Below, one piece after another: positions 11,801 to 23,800 of a stretch of 25,768 nt of DNA (positions within the stretch are counted from its first letter, which is position 1; each line of letters starts with the position of its first letter). The position numbers and the translations under genes are program-made. Under the pieces are notes generated by a model. It saw only the letters and a list, made by a program, of their open reading frames with translations, searched no databases and was not told the origin of the DNA. The stretch is from positions 17,448 to 43,215 of the forward strand of contig BEXV01002335.1 in the NCBI GenBank assembly GCA_003118195.1. Reading direction: 5' to 3'. This DNA comes from Hemicentrotus pulcherrimus. Taxonomy: Eukaryota; Echinodermata; Echinoidea; Camarodonta; Strongylocentrotidae.

Positions 11801-14800
11801 TACATTGTACATGTACATGTACATGTAATACTGCACATGATATCTGCCATGTGCATCTATATTACAACCAGCTTGTCCGAATCTTAAAAACCCTGTTTTC
11901 ATCTACTTTGTAGATGTAAATGTACATAGTACACTCAGGACACAAACTAGTTTATTCAAGTCTGCTTTCTCCATCAACCCGGGGGCTGCCTCAATTTCCC
12001 AGTTTCCTTCCCCCTTCAAAGCCAGCACCTGTGAGTCATAAGGTGACAAGATATCATCAAAATACAAATATGAATCAACACGAACCTCTAGAGCCGAACG
12101 GGAGCTACCTGAAATCACTCTAAAAGTGTACGCAGTACATTAATAAATGCGGGCCGCTGTAGCCAAACGGGAGCTCCCTGAAAACAGGAGAATTAGAAGC
12201 AGTAGTGCTACATTTACGGCGGATGGCTTGGAAAGTGACTACATGTATTAAAGGCTCATTATATGTAAATCTCTTGGGTTTGGGGATCTACATGTACATG
12301 TACATGTACATGTAATTACTGTAAATATTTGTGATGCCCTTGATGTGTATTGCAGGAGAGCAATTATAGGGATTTGAATTTTATTCTAGTACCGTAGTCT
12401 GAATCATCTTGTTAAAGGTACATTTGTAGACCTCCTTTAGAAGAGTTTGTAAGTGCTTTATTGTACATTGTAAGTGGTACATTATACATGTAGATGGAAC
12501 TCTGAAAAAAAAGAGAAATAAAATGCCAGAACCAGATACACTAACTGGTATTTCAAGTGGGTGAATTAGCAATACCACTGTATGTACTTGAACATGTATT
12601 TTTGGACAACTTGCAACTTTGTTGCATCTTTGCCTCTCATAATGAATGAAAATCAATAGCATGTACATTGTATTGCTATACAGTAACTATTTCATTGGAA
12701 GATCAGTAACGGTATATGCTATGATTATGTATCCATAATCATGTCTTGAGGGAATCATTACTGAGAGAGAAATGGGATTGCATAATATTTTAGAGTTCTT
12801 CACATGGCAGAGCTGTACACTACTCCACTAAAAAATGCCAACTTTTTCATTAACGAGATTTACATGAAGTTTAAATGAACCTACATGTATTTTTCAAACA
12901 CCTAAATTTCACCCACCATTTTCTCAGATTTGTCACTCGAATTTTCTACTTTTATAGACCTAAAGCGTGTTCATCATTTCGTTTCACCATTCACCTTTTG
13001 GAAAATATTTTTACAAATTGTTAGAATATAAGATCATTATTATAAACCAGGGCTGCTCAGTGTTTTCAAAGGGAGTGTGCATGGACTGAAAGTTTTAGGG
13101 TCTGTTTGCATGAGCCTTCTGTTAAAATCAAAATTAAAATAAAATTGGGGGATCCTGAGTTGGAATTTGGAATCTGTATAAATCTTGGGTACCTGTTAGT
13201 ATAGTGTCCTCTGTAAACTTACATTGTCTATCAAATCATGTATGCACCTGATTTATGTGCATGGCATCTCTGAAATATATTTTACATGTTAACGGTATCA
13301 TGAAAGACAAGCATGACATATTTGTTCATGTAATGTATGTAGGCAATTACCATCAGCTCCCTTGTCTTCAATGACAGTTATTTGTTTTAGATGAAAGAAA
13401 GAAGCAAGGACATTAATTTTCATTGAAATAATGTGAAAGTGAAACTCTTTTTGTTTTGAAGGCATTCAGTAACTCTGGTCATGTCATTATCGAAGAGGGC
13501 ATGCTAGCTATACACATATTCACTGAATTCATGTACATGTACAGTACATGTGTAGTCCTATTGCCAGGGATGAGATTCTTCCACTGATTTCGAGATTTCA
13601 AGACGGGGGAAAAACAAAATCAGCTTAAACTTTCAGACTATCATTAATTGTACTCTACATGTACATTTAGCATTGACCCCACTACCTAAGCAGCATTTTT
13701 CTCTCATCTGAATAATGATACATGTATGGAGTCTTTTGGGTAAACAAAAAAAATGGTCAAATATAGAATTCAAATGCAAGGAAAATGTGTCCTTTTGTGT
13801 AGAAAAGTTTTCTGGGGAAAAGCGGCGCGGCTAACCCCAGCCAGTGGTGTTACCCCGGTAATCTTTCTTTTGGGGGAATTTCTCTCTCTCATCCCTGTAT
13901 TACAGACAAGTTCTGAAATTTCAAATTTACAAGCCAATCTCATTTACAAGCCAATCACATCTAGAGTTATCAAGATGAAACCTATATTACCGGTACCTGG
14001 TATGGACTTGAGCTTTCTAGTGTGCAAGATGTGTGCATTGGTCACTGCCATCCCGTGTGTACTGTGTGTTACAACGTGCAGTTTTGAGCATTAAATGGAA
14101 ACTGTAAATTTTCTCAGATTCACTAGAGTTTTTCATTAGAACTCAATTTTTACTGAATGGACCAATACATGTAGCACATTTCAGTTTGTATTCAATCACG
14201 CCCACTGTGAAGAAAAAAAATCAAAAGAGATCTTTAAGGCCCCATACTAACATTTTCATGGGGTTTTAAATTATTAAAGGTGTTAGGGTACATGTATGTA
14301 TTCTTTGAAACCCTGTTAACATTAGAAATTGGGGTTTGGATGGGGAGTAAATTTAGGGGCCCATGTTCACCAACCCATGCTGGTGTTGAACAGTAAATTT
14401 TGTCTCTTTTAGAATATGTATGTGCAATTCAAACATCAGGACAGATTTTTGGTTACTCTATAGTATTGCAATATAAACTGAATTGTTTCAAGTGTTGGCC
14501 AATAGAATCTGTGGATATGTCCAGAATTTTATCCAGAATACATTGAGTGTGAAAACACTTGTACATGTACATGTAGGTTTAAAGTGTGCAGATTGAAGAT
14601 GATTCATCTATTCTCAATCACACAAGATCCTCAGCCATTCTTAAAACACTCTCACTTATATTTAGATTTCTGTTGTTACCATGGCAACAATGACTGGGTG
14701 CTCATGACAGAGGCCCCATTTTGTGCAGACAAGGTGCTATGAAGATTGAATGATTTGTTTAGTTACTGTTTGTTGGGTAAGATTTTTCGTTTGTTAGCTG

Positions 14801-17800
14801 ACAACTGTAGTTAATCAAAGTTGTACAGAAAAGAGGAAAATGAGAGAATGGATGTCATGAATATTGTGAACATTTTTTGTTTTGTTTTTATGTCAAAGTT
14901 TTATAGATTTTAAAGTACATGGTTGTGTATGTGAATAATTGATATGTCTTGATTTATGTTTCTTGAAAATGTGACATGCTTAAGCTTCTTCTAAAAGTAT
15001 TCAAAAAAAGTCCTTCCCGTAATCCAACCAGTCCACCTTTCTTTGTTGAGTTATGAAAAACACAAAAGTCATCAAATTTACGAGGGGTATAAATAATTTA
15101 GTTGTTAACTGTATGTCATCTTGATAGATGAAAGATACTATGTAGCAATAAAAAGGGAGTAATTCTATAAATAAAACATTTGCTTATTGAATCACACAAT
15201 AGAGGGTGAATAATTCTTTTCCTGATACCTATTCATTCAAGTTTCATTGTTAAACAATTTTTTATTAGGTATTCAACCATTCGTTATGATGATTGATGGT
15301 TTTCTCTGTTTTTTTTTGCCAATAAGAATTAGAGGGTTAATTGTATCATGGCTTTACCAAGCTTAGAGCAGATGCTTATCCTCTGTGGGCTCTATTCAGA
15401 GTCAGAAAGGTGTGTTGTGGCTCCAAACGAGCGATGTACGTATATTTCCTCTGCCATAATTTTGTAATAGGGAATGGGGTTGCCAAATGTCCTTTTTTCA
15501 CTGACCTCACTGACCTCACTGACCCAGTGCAACAAAAAGGAGGAGACAATTATATATATTAACGTGAGAGTAAGATGCAATCTAAAGTAGATCCTGTCTT
15601 AATCTTGTGACCTCATCAGACTTCTTTAGAAATTATTTTTAATCTGGTTAAAGGCATTGCATAACAATGTCAAATCTGAGATGCATGGCCCTACATGTAC
15701 GTGTTATTAGTGTCATGTGATATGGAATTTGAAATATATTTGGAATATGAAATTTTTTTAAAAATGGTCATGAAGTCATGCCTCAAAAAGTAACAAAACA
15801 AGTGACCAGTTTTACCATACTCATTTTCCCCAATAGCCTTAAGTGTTATAAAAGCTGTTGGGGAAAACTTTTTTTGAAATTTTGATTTCCAATCATTGAT
15901 AACTTGATAATCAGACAGGCGGTCAGCTTGTTAAAGTCATGGGATTCCTGACTGACCCAAAGGTATATAATTATGATTGCAACATGAGCTAAATCCAGGA
16001 TTTTTTAAAGATTCTGAGCCTGAGGCAAATATACCCTTCTTGTTTGAATAATACAATGACTGTAGTTTTTGTCTCGCCTGCGTAGCAAAAAAGCAAGACA
16101 TAGGCGCCGCTTTTCTGGTGACGGCGGCGGCGACGGTGGCGACGGCGTCAACATCAAAAACTTAACCTAAGGTTAAGTTTTTGAATATTTTATATAATTT
16201 TGAAAGTATAAGTCCTTAGTCAATGAAACTTGGACTATAGAGTTATCAAGTATCTCCAACCATGTTACTTGAATTTCAGGTCACAAAGTCAAGATCAAAG
16301 GTCATTTCAGGTCAATAGACTTAGACTATATTGTGGCATCATTATTGAAAACTTAACCTAAGGTTAAGTTGTTGAATTTTGTAAATATAATTTTGAAAGT
16401 ATACATGTACATGTAAGTTCTTAGTCAATGAAACTTGGACTATAGGGTAATCAAGTATCCCCAATCGTATGAGTAGAATTCAGGTCTCTAAGTTAAGGTC
16501 AAAGGTCATTTTAGGTCAACAAACTTAGACTTTTTTGTGGCATCAACATCAAAATTTTGAATTTGTTGCATATTCTCAAAAGCGTTTTTTCAAATTCCAT
16601 GTAACTTTTAAGCAAGGGTTTTCAAGTATCACAAGTCATATGACATAAATTCCAGGTCACAAGGTCAAAGGTCATTTTAGGCCAGTAGACTTGTATTATG
16701 TTATCACATCTTAATATGAGAATAAGGAATCAATTTTTGTTATTTGTTCATGATTCTTAATCAATATTCACTTCAAAATGCTGATTATATTCAGAGGATT
16801 TCATAAATAATGTTTCAACCTCAATTGTTCATCATATCGAATTGCGTAATGCAGGTGAGACCACCAAGACCATTTCTCTTGTTTGCAAGCTTGAACCATT
16901 CTTGTTTCCATTTGATGACTTTCAAAATCATTCCAAGGTGGCAATTCTTAAATACATTTACATACATTTTCTTGAAATGTGAATACTCATATCCGTTAAT
17001 GGTTCCCTGCATGTATGACATTCGAATGGCATATTTGCTGGAGAGATGAGCCACTAGCTATTATTATAGCTAAACTTGATGCTTACAAGGTCAGGTTTGT
17101 TAATGATACGATGGGGGTAATTAGCAACTACATATAGATTGGTAGTCGTTAAGTACTAATGAGCGCTGAAGCAGAGAGGGATGACTAGGTTTATGAATCT
17201 CATGACAAAACCATACATGTACATGTAAGGTAGCAGTAATTTGCTTGTTGGAGGGAAGAAAGGGAATGATCTGTGGGAAGATTATGAAGTGGAAATTAAG
17301 GAGAGGGGTTACAAAAGAAAACAAAAAAATGCATGTTTTGGGGACAATTATAGAAGATATGAAAGAAGCATATTATTTACATGAGATCATGTAAAAGTTT
17401 TATATGTAAGAGAGAGATAGAGAGAGAGAGAAATAGAGTCATGATCTTTGTATTTAAAAAGGAGATTATGAGAAATGTGCATAAGACGGTAAAAATCTTT
17501 TAAAAAGTTTTTACACAACTTATTACTTACTAAGAACTTAATATCATTGTATAGAAAATGTTCTGAAAAATATTATTGGATAATGAAGATACAGTGTACA
17601 TGTATTGCTACTGACTCATCTCTATGACTTATGTAAACATTTCCTTCAGTTCTTAATTCCCCAGACTCTTTATCTTTTTCCCTTTCTCTCTTTTTTCTTT
17701 GTAGGGTGGTTTTGCCCGTTGCTATGAGCTGACACATCTAGACACGCACTATGTCTACGCAGGCAAGATTGTACCCAAGGAGAGAATATCAAAACCATCA

Positions 17801-20800
17801 CAGAGAGAAAAGGTTAGTATTAATCTTTAAGTACCTGCATGCACAGGTATTCAATAGAGAATCCAGGAGCCAAAGTGCCCACCCCCCCCCCCACCCGTCA
17901 CCCTCCCCTTCCTGCCTCTGGGGGGAAACAAGGAAGGGGAGGGATAATGTGCAGACCTGTATTTTGAGGGTCTTTGGAGGGCAGGTGTGATTCCTGCACG
18001 AAAAAGGAAAATATATTGTGGAAATAATTTCTGGGGAAAAAAAGTTGTCAATAAGTTGCTGACTCTGCTTTTATACTCAGTCAATCCTGAACCAGGATGT
18101 AAGTAGTCCCTCTCTTGAGATGTAAAGCCATAAGTTCAGCAGGTAGCTACACAATGTACATTGTATATGTACAAACTTGTACATGTACCAAAGATTTTAA
18201 CAAAGGGTACGGTTTCAAAGCTTTTACAGAGAGAACTGGTTTAAGGGGAATATTGTGCAATGTGTCAGGTATAAAGTACGACATTTAACAATATTTTTCC
18301 TCCATGAATGAAAAATCTTGTGATATGACTGTGACTAACAGTAGTGGTACAAGAAAGCACCATTATTCATCAATCCTATCAAAAGATTCTTCATTTTGAG
18401 ATTAAATATGTGGTAAAAATACATACCTGACACGTTCAATGGAATAGCCTTTCAAATGAAACCCAAAACCTTCAGCAGGGAAAATGTCTGATTGTGGAAA
18501 ACAGTTTCTTCAAAGTTCCTTCAGGCCCTAAAGTACAAGATACAGTTTGTAATCGATATTATAAACAACAAATCCGTACAGTAATATAAGTGACAGATTC
18601 GTTGGTTCATAATAATGCCGTATTGTACCGTCACATACATGTAGCAAAACGGAGCAAAACTATTATCATTTATTCTCCCAAATGTATTGGAAAACACCTT
18701 CAAGACAATCTTCAATTCAATTCAAGTTTATTTCCACATTTGGTTAAAGATAAATAAATTCAATCAACATTTATATATATATGTATATCAAAGATTCAAG
18801 AGAAACATGTACTACTCATAATGTGATGGGAATAAAAAAGGCCAACAGGCCTATCAAGGTAATCTGTACATGTATATGATACAAACACATGTACAGTATG
18901 TTGTAATTGTTGTCTAAAAATGGTACTGACAGTTTTCGTGATAGTCAAATCTAAAGCTGATGATCGATTCCTGTAGACAAAATATTTGATTTACATGTAT
19001 ATGAATCTCATTTCTATCAAGAGCTTGGCAAAGTTATGGTAATGCTCAAAGATTCAAGAGAGCTTGCTATAAATACACCCAAAGCCTGTCATTGAATGAG
19101 TATAGATATAAATCCTATTAATTGCAGAGAATAGAATCTTTGGTAGGAAATTACCCATTAGTTTGTGGTTTTGTCTTTTGATTACGATATATATTCCTGA
19201 TAATTTGATGAAATTGGAGAAGGAAATATATAGGAGGCAAGATTATTAGGCCTTGTCGTAATGTCCAATTGCACTTTTGAACTATCATGAACAATCATAA
19301 AATCTTCATGTCTTTTTTGGGTGGACAGCTTAAGTGCACTATCTGCTGCAAGCTGAGAAAGCGCACACTGCTTGTTTGCCCACATGCATCATCCTTTATC
19401 CTATTTTGAGGAATGTGCATACATGTATGTTCATTCATTTACTTAATCCTATGTACTATATAATATCCTATGCTTATAACAGTTATTATAACAGTATTTA
19501 GAAGCATCTGCACACTTTATTAATTATCTTTCATTTCCTCTATAGTTTTTTTTCGACAATACTTCTGTTACATGTAATTAGTGTTTTCTACAACATACAT
19601 GTACATGATGCAGTATTCATACCTACTTTAGTGACATCATGTATGCAGGAACAGTGTGTTGAAAATTATAAATTTTCTGGAATGAATTAATTTTGGTTTC
19701 CCTTGAGTTTTGAATTTGTCAATTAACAGTGTAACCTATAACCTGTCCATAATGACCAATTGACCCCTATGTTTTCTTTTCCCTTAACTTAAGTCGTTCT
19801 TTCTATACAGGTTTGGCGATAAATGGGGCTTTAAGAAAATGTGTTGAATATTATGAACATGTCTGTTGACATAGTAATTTCTGAACATGGCTTTAACTTT
19901 AATTGTCTTTAGGACATGCATTCATTAGTGACAGTTGAGAGATAGACTCATTAAACACATGTGCATGTTGTTTGCAGTAGCTGTACTGATTCTTATTGTG
20001 AAGAAACCGATCTGCCATATGTAGTTTGACCTTTTGAATGTCATATTAAATCCTGCTTGCCAAATCAATAATAACTCCGGATGTTAATTTCCTTTCTATG
20101 GTTTGGCAACACAAAATCTGAATTTGTAGAATTATATAACCACAACAAAGCTACTGTAAGTACTGATAATGATCATTCGAAACCTAGAATACTTGTAGTT
20201 TATATGCTGCTCATATAATGGGTCATTTTTAAAGGCTACAGACATTGAAGGAAAAATATTGCCTGGAGAATGGATTATTAAAAAGTAATGAGGTTAGAGC
20301 AGTATCTTGTTCTTTTTTCCGGAACAATGTGAATGGTTATTGACATCACTAAGATAACCATTTCCCCAAGAGAAATTTATTGAAAATTTGAAAAATATAA
20401 GTTCCTTTCTTTAAAGTTACAGCATATCTGTATACTTTAAAAATTGAAATACTAATAAGATTTTTGATTATTGAAGAAAAAAAATAATCCTCATTTTTTA
20501 GGAGACATATACATGTATATATATATATATGCAGCCTATGCCAAGTATCATATTGACAGAACCAATTTACATGTAAGACTGTCATTCTGAATGAATCAGA
20601 TTTCATTCACAAAACTGGCAACAAATTATATATATGTTTTTTTAAAGGTTATTTTTAATAGGCGGAGAGAGAGAAAAGTAGTCCATGCACAGCTGAGGCA
20701 TCCAAACATTGTGGGCTTCCATAAACACTTCCAACATGGTGAAAACACACCTCAAATTGGCAACACTGAATTTCAATTTTACCCTAAACACTTTCTTTTG

Positions 20801-23800
20801 ATTTATAATATTTCATTTTTAGTAGATGGAGAGAGAAATAGCAGTCTGTGCACAGCTGTGGCATCCAAACATTGTGGGCTTTCATAAATACTTCCAAGAT
20901 GAAGGGGAAAAAACCCTCAAATTTGCAACACTGATATCTAATTTACTATAAATAATATTGTTCTTATTTATTATTAGATGGAGACAGAAATAGCAGTCCA
21001 GGCACAGCTGAGGCATCAAAACAATGTGAGCTTCCATAAACACTTCTAATATGCTGACAAACTCAAATTGGCAACTCTGATGAATGATCTTACACTAAAT
21101 ATTATCTTCTTTTTTATTAGATGGAGAGAGAAATAGCAGTCCATGCACAGCTTAGGCATCCACACATTGTGGGCTTCCATAAACACTTCCAAGATGCTGA
21201 AAACATCTATATCCTTCTAGAACTATGCAGACATAAGGTGAGTCTATATATTCATTAAAAACTAATTAAACTAAAGTTAAACAATGGGAAAACCAAAGAG
21301 TGAAATAATTTATTGGAAAAAACCTTGTCTTTTTCAAGCCAAACACCAATGAGAGCTGTAGCAAATTCAAATAATTGTCATTTTTTCAAAGAAAAAGTTT
21401 GAGAACCCCTGACCTACATGTAGTTTGTTCTTGGCACTGTACAAGCACTCATTATTTTAAACTTTAGGGTCATACTGAACTGAAGCAAGTGATTAATGTT
21501 GAGTATAATTTCTCACTTCCCTAAAACTGATAACCTTTCAAATCAACTTGCCAGAATTCTCTAACACTATACAATATCTCAGAAGACTAATCATATCTCA
21601 CTTACTATTTTGGCTTACAATCAAGTTTTATTATTCAACAATGTACCTAGACTTTATGTAGATCTTGTCTTACGAACCAAGTCAGTTGCTATTTGATCCA
21701 TTCGTGTAGGGTTAATCACTACTGAACTGTGTTCCTTAAATAGGCACCATGATGATGTCACATGAGAGGCTCTCCTCAAGTTTCTCTATTTATTTTTCAA
21801 CAGACTAAACTACATTCTATGATTACAAAGCACAGTTCTCCTGTATTTTTATTTTCAAGTTAGGCTTTCTTGATAAAACTGTGTGATCCTTCATTGGTCG
21901 AGTTTGGGGCCGGTCATTGAAGGGGCGCTTGCATCAAGGGGGGGGGGACCATTTTTACTTTTACTGTGCATGATATGATCCAAAGGTCAGTATCTGTGCT
22001 AGGAATAGGATTGATATCCCCTCCTTAATTATGAATGGCTGCATTCAAGTTCAATTTCAATTAAAAATGGGTCTATTGATACTTGACACCAACATAAACA
22101 ACAAGCTTAAAATCACCCAGTAGACTTACTTTAACCAGTTTATCAAAACTTTGCTATGGATTTCCTTTACTCTCAACATTTTTTGTTGAATCGAATATTG
22201 GATTCCAAGTAGGCTTGCATCCTGGAGGAAGTTATTCTTGAATTTCCTTAACTTTTATTAGTGTTATACTTTCTGATGTGTATACATGTATGTTTAACAA
22301 GAAAATTATATATTTATACCACTTTTTGGTCAACAGACGATACGATATGAAGGTGATAGAGGTTCCTGAAAGTGTATGAACTTTCAGGGAATCAGTGGCT
22401 TTTAATCTACATGTGTTTTCCAACCTTGAATGGTGATTAGTTTTTAGTAGGAAGATGGGATGTACAACTTGTTATAGCATACAATGACAGTGCATTCCAT
22501 CAAAAATGAGCTTTGATTTTGCTATATTTCCATAAATGTTGCCAAATCATACAGTAGACTACAGGTTTATTAAAATTGCCTTTTAACCCTTACTGTTCTG
22601 GGCTATTTTGAGCACCTCACTGACTGTGGTAGGGGAGGGGGGGGGGGAGGCCCCCCCCCTATGATATGGCCATTGAATGTCAGATGAACACAAAAATTTG
22701 TAGATATGTATGTATGTAATTATTTTTGTAATTATTTTTGAAGGAACAAGATAGTATAGTTACTTGCATAGATTACAAATACGCAAATTACACACCCTTG
22801 AATATAAAATCTGGAAATATACAGGGAATCATTACAAAAATTGTCAGACTCCACTTTCTGAATGTTGAAACTCCTTATTCATATGAAACTTATGTTCTAA
22901 CACAAAACAGTTATTTTGATGTAATTAATAATGATAATTAATGCAAATTTGATGCGATTTTCAAATATGTATTTTCTTAAGAATTTAATTGTTTTTATTT
23001 CTAATATATCAATTGTTTTATTTCTAATATATTCTTTTGTTCTGGAATATATCAAGTTACTTTGAGAAACATATAAAAGCCATTTGATATCAATTCATAT
23101 CTCCTACTTAGGAAGAAATACATCTAAACCTGCATTCACATTTTTGTAAACATAAAGATGCTGGTGATTTTTGGTTCCTAAAATTATATCAAATTTCAGG
23201 AAAAGGGCAGAAAACAATCCATGATTCAGCCTTGAATAGTGATCTGTTTTAGTTGGAGTGAGATGTATAAAAATGACATGCGATCAGTCAGTAGTTTTCA
23301 GGCACAAACCCCTTGTCAGTCATGTATCAACAGAGCGTCTGAACTGCAAGACTATACAGACCTTACAGTCTACTGCACTCCATAGGCCCTGTACTATAGA
23401 TGCCCCTGACACAGCCAGACATTGACAGGATAAGGCTAGGCTCAAGACTTTATGGCATTGTGTTTTAGTGTCAAATTAAAGTCTTTTTCTGAAGACTACA
23501 GTACATGTATGTGATCAGCACTGTTTATCAATATTTTGACTACCGGTACAGTACGTCATTTGGCAAAGGGCAAGGGCTGCTGTGAAACTTACCAGTAATG
23601 AACCTAAATGTTTTAATTCCTTATTTGATAATATCCTTAACCTCATACTTTAGTGACAAAACAAATATTTGGATATTGAATGTAATTAATGATTCCAAAG
23701 CCACAACATTACTAAAATATGTTAGATGCCTTACATTGGATTTCAAGTTAAAAACAAACACACCTCACAGTAAATAGTTTCAGGAAACATTTGTCAACTG

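Larger units (their letters stand above)
3656..17704 (+). other. plk intron 1 (14,049 bases)
   Basis: Bounded by GTAAGA and TTTGTAG, phase 0. It contains the 945-bp foldback element, purine tracts, the MITE-like element, TACATG arrays and the AGGTCA repeat. The stretches 4990-5630, 7390-8160, 8200-11800, 12320-15480 and 16720-17400 otherwise show only AT-rich sequence and short simple repeats. No conserved coding or RNA gene was recognised. A C run with an N at 10500-10511 marks unresolved sequence. Confidence 0.85.
17813..21120 (+). other. plk intron 2 (3,308 bases)
   Basis: Bounded by GTTAGT and TTTTATTAG, phase 0. The first part holds a G/C-rich hairpin (17901-17943) and the LINE-like tail. 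From 18900 to 20500 I see only AT-rich DNA with TACATG words. The 3' end is built of the three decayed exon 3 units. Confidence 0.88.
20662..21237 (+). repeat. Four-unit tandem array of exon 3 plus flanking intron
   Basis: Unit starts lie at 20662, 20826, 20978 and 21121, giving periods of 164, 152 and 143 bases. Each unit has exon-like sequence followed by a T-rich intron end closing with an AG. Units A, B and C share a tail absent from the real exon: CTCAAATTGGCAACACTGA at 20751-20769, with one mismatch each at 20916-20934 and 21062-21080. A similar AAACTGGCAACAAAT at ~20611-20626 may be the tail of a fifth, mostly lost unit. Because intron sequence is copied too, these are DNA-level tandem duplications, not retrocopies. 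Confidence 0.9.

Noticed and set aside
11903..12118. Minus-strand 71-residue frame with fairly normal composition
   Set aside because: Looks more protein-like than most here, but I recognise no domain, no splice signals were found, and it overlaps a short direct repeat; insufficient support.
13753..14094. A 113-residue open frame inside intron 1
   Set aside because: No recognisable family, no splice or promoter context, and it includes a slipped 15-base duplication; likely chance.
20591..20887. A 98-residue open frame containing [19 protein letters not shown]
   Set aside because: It is decayed exon copy A read through into intron and into copy B in the wrong frame, not a gene.
20662..21080. 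CRISPR-like array
   Set aside because: The repeats are ~145-165 bases, diverged, encode kinase sequence and lie in a eukaryotic intron; they are duplicated exons.
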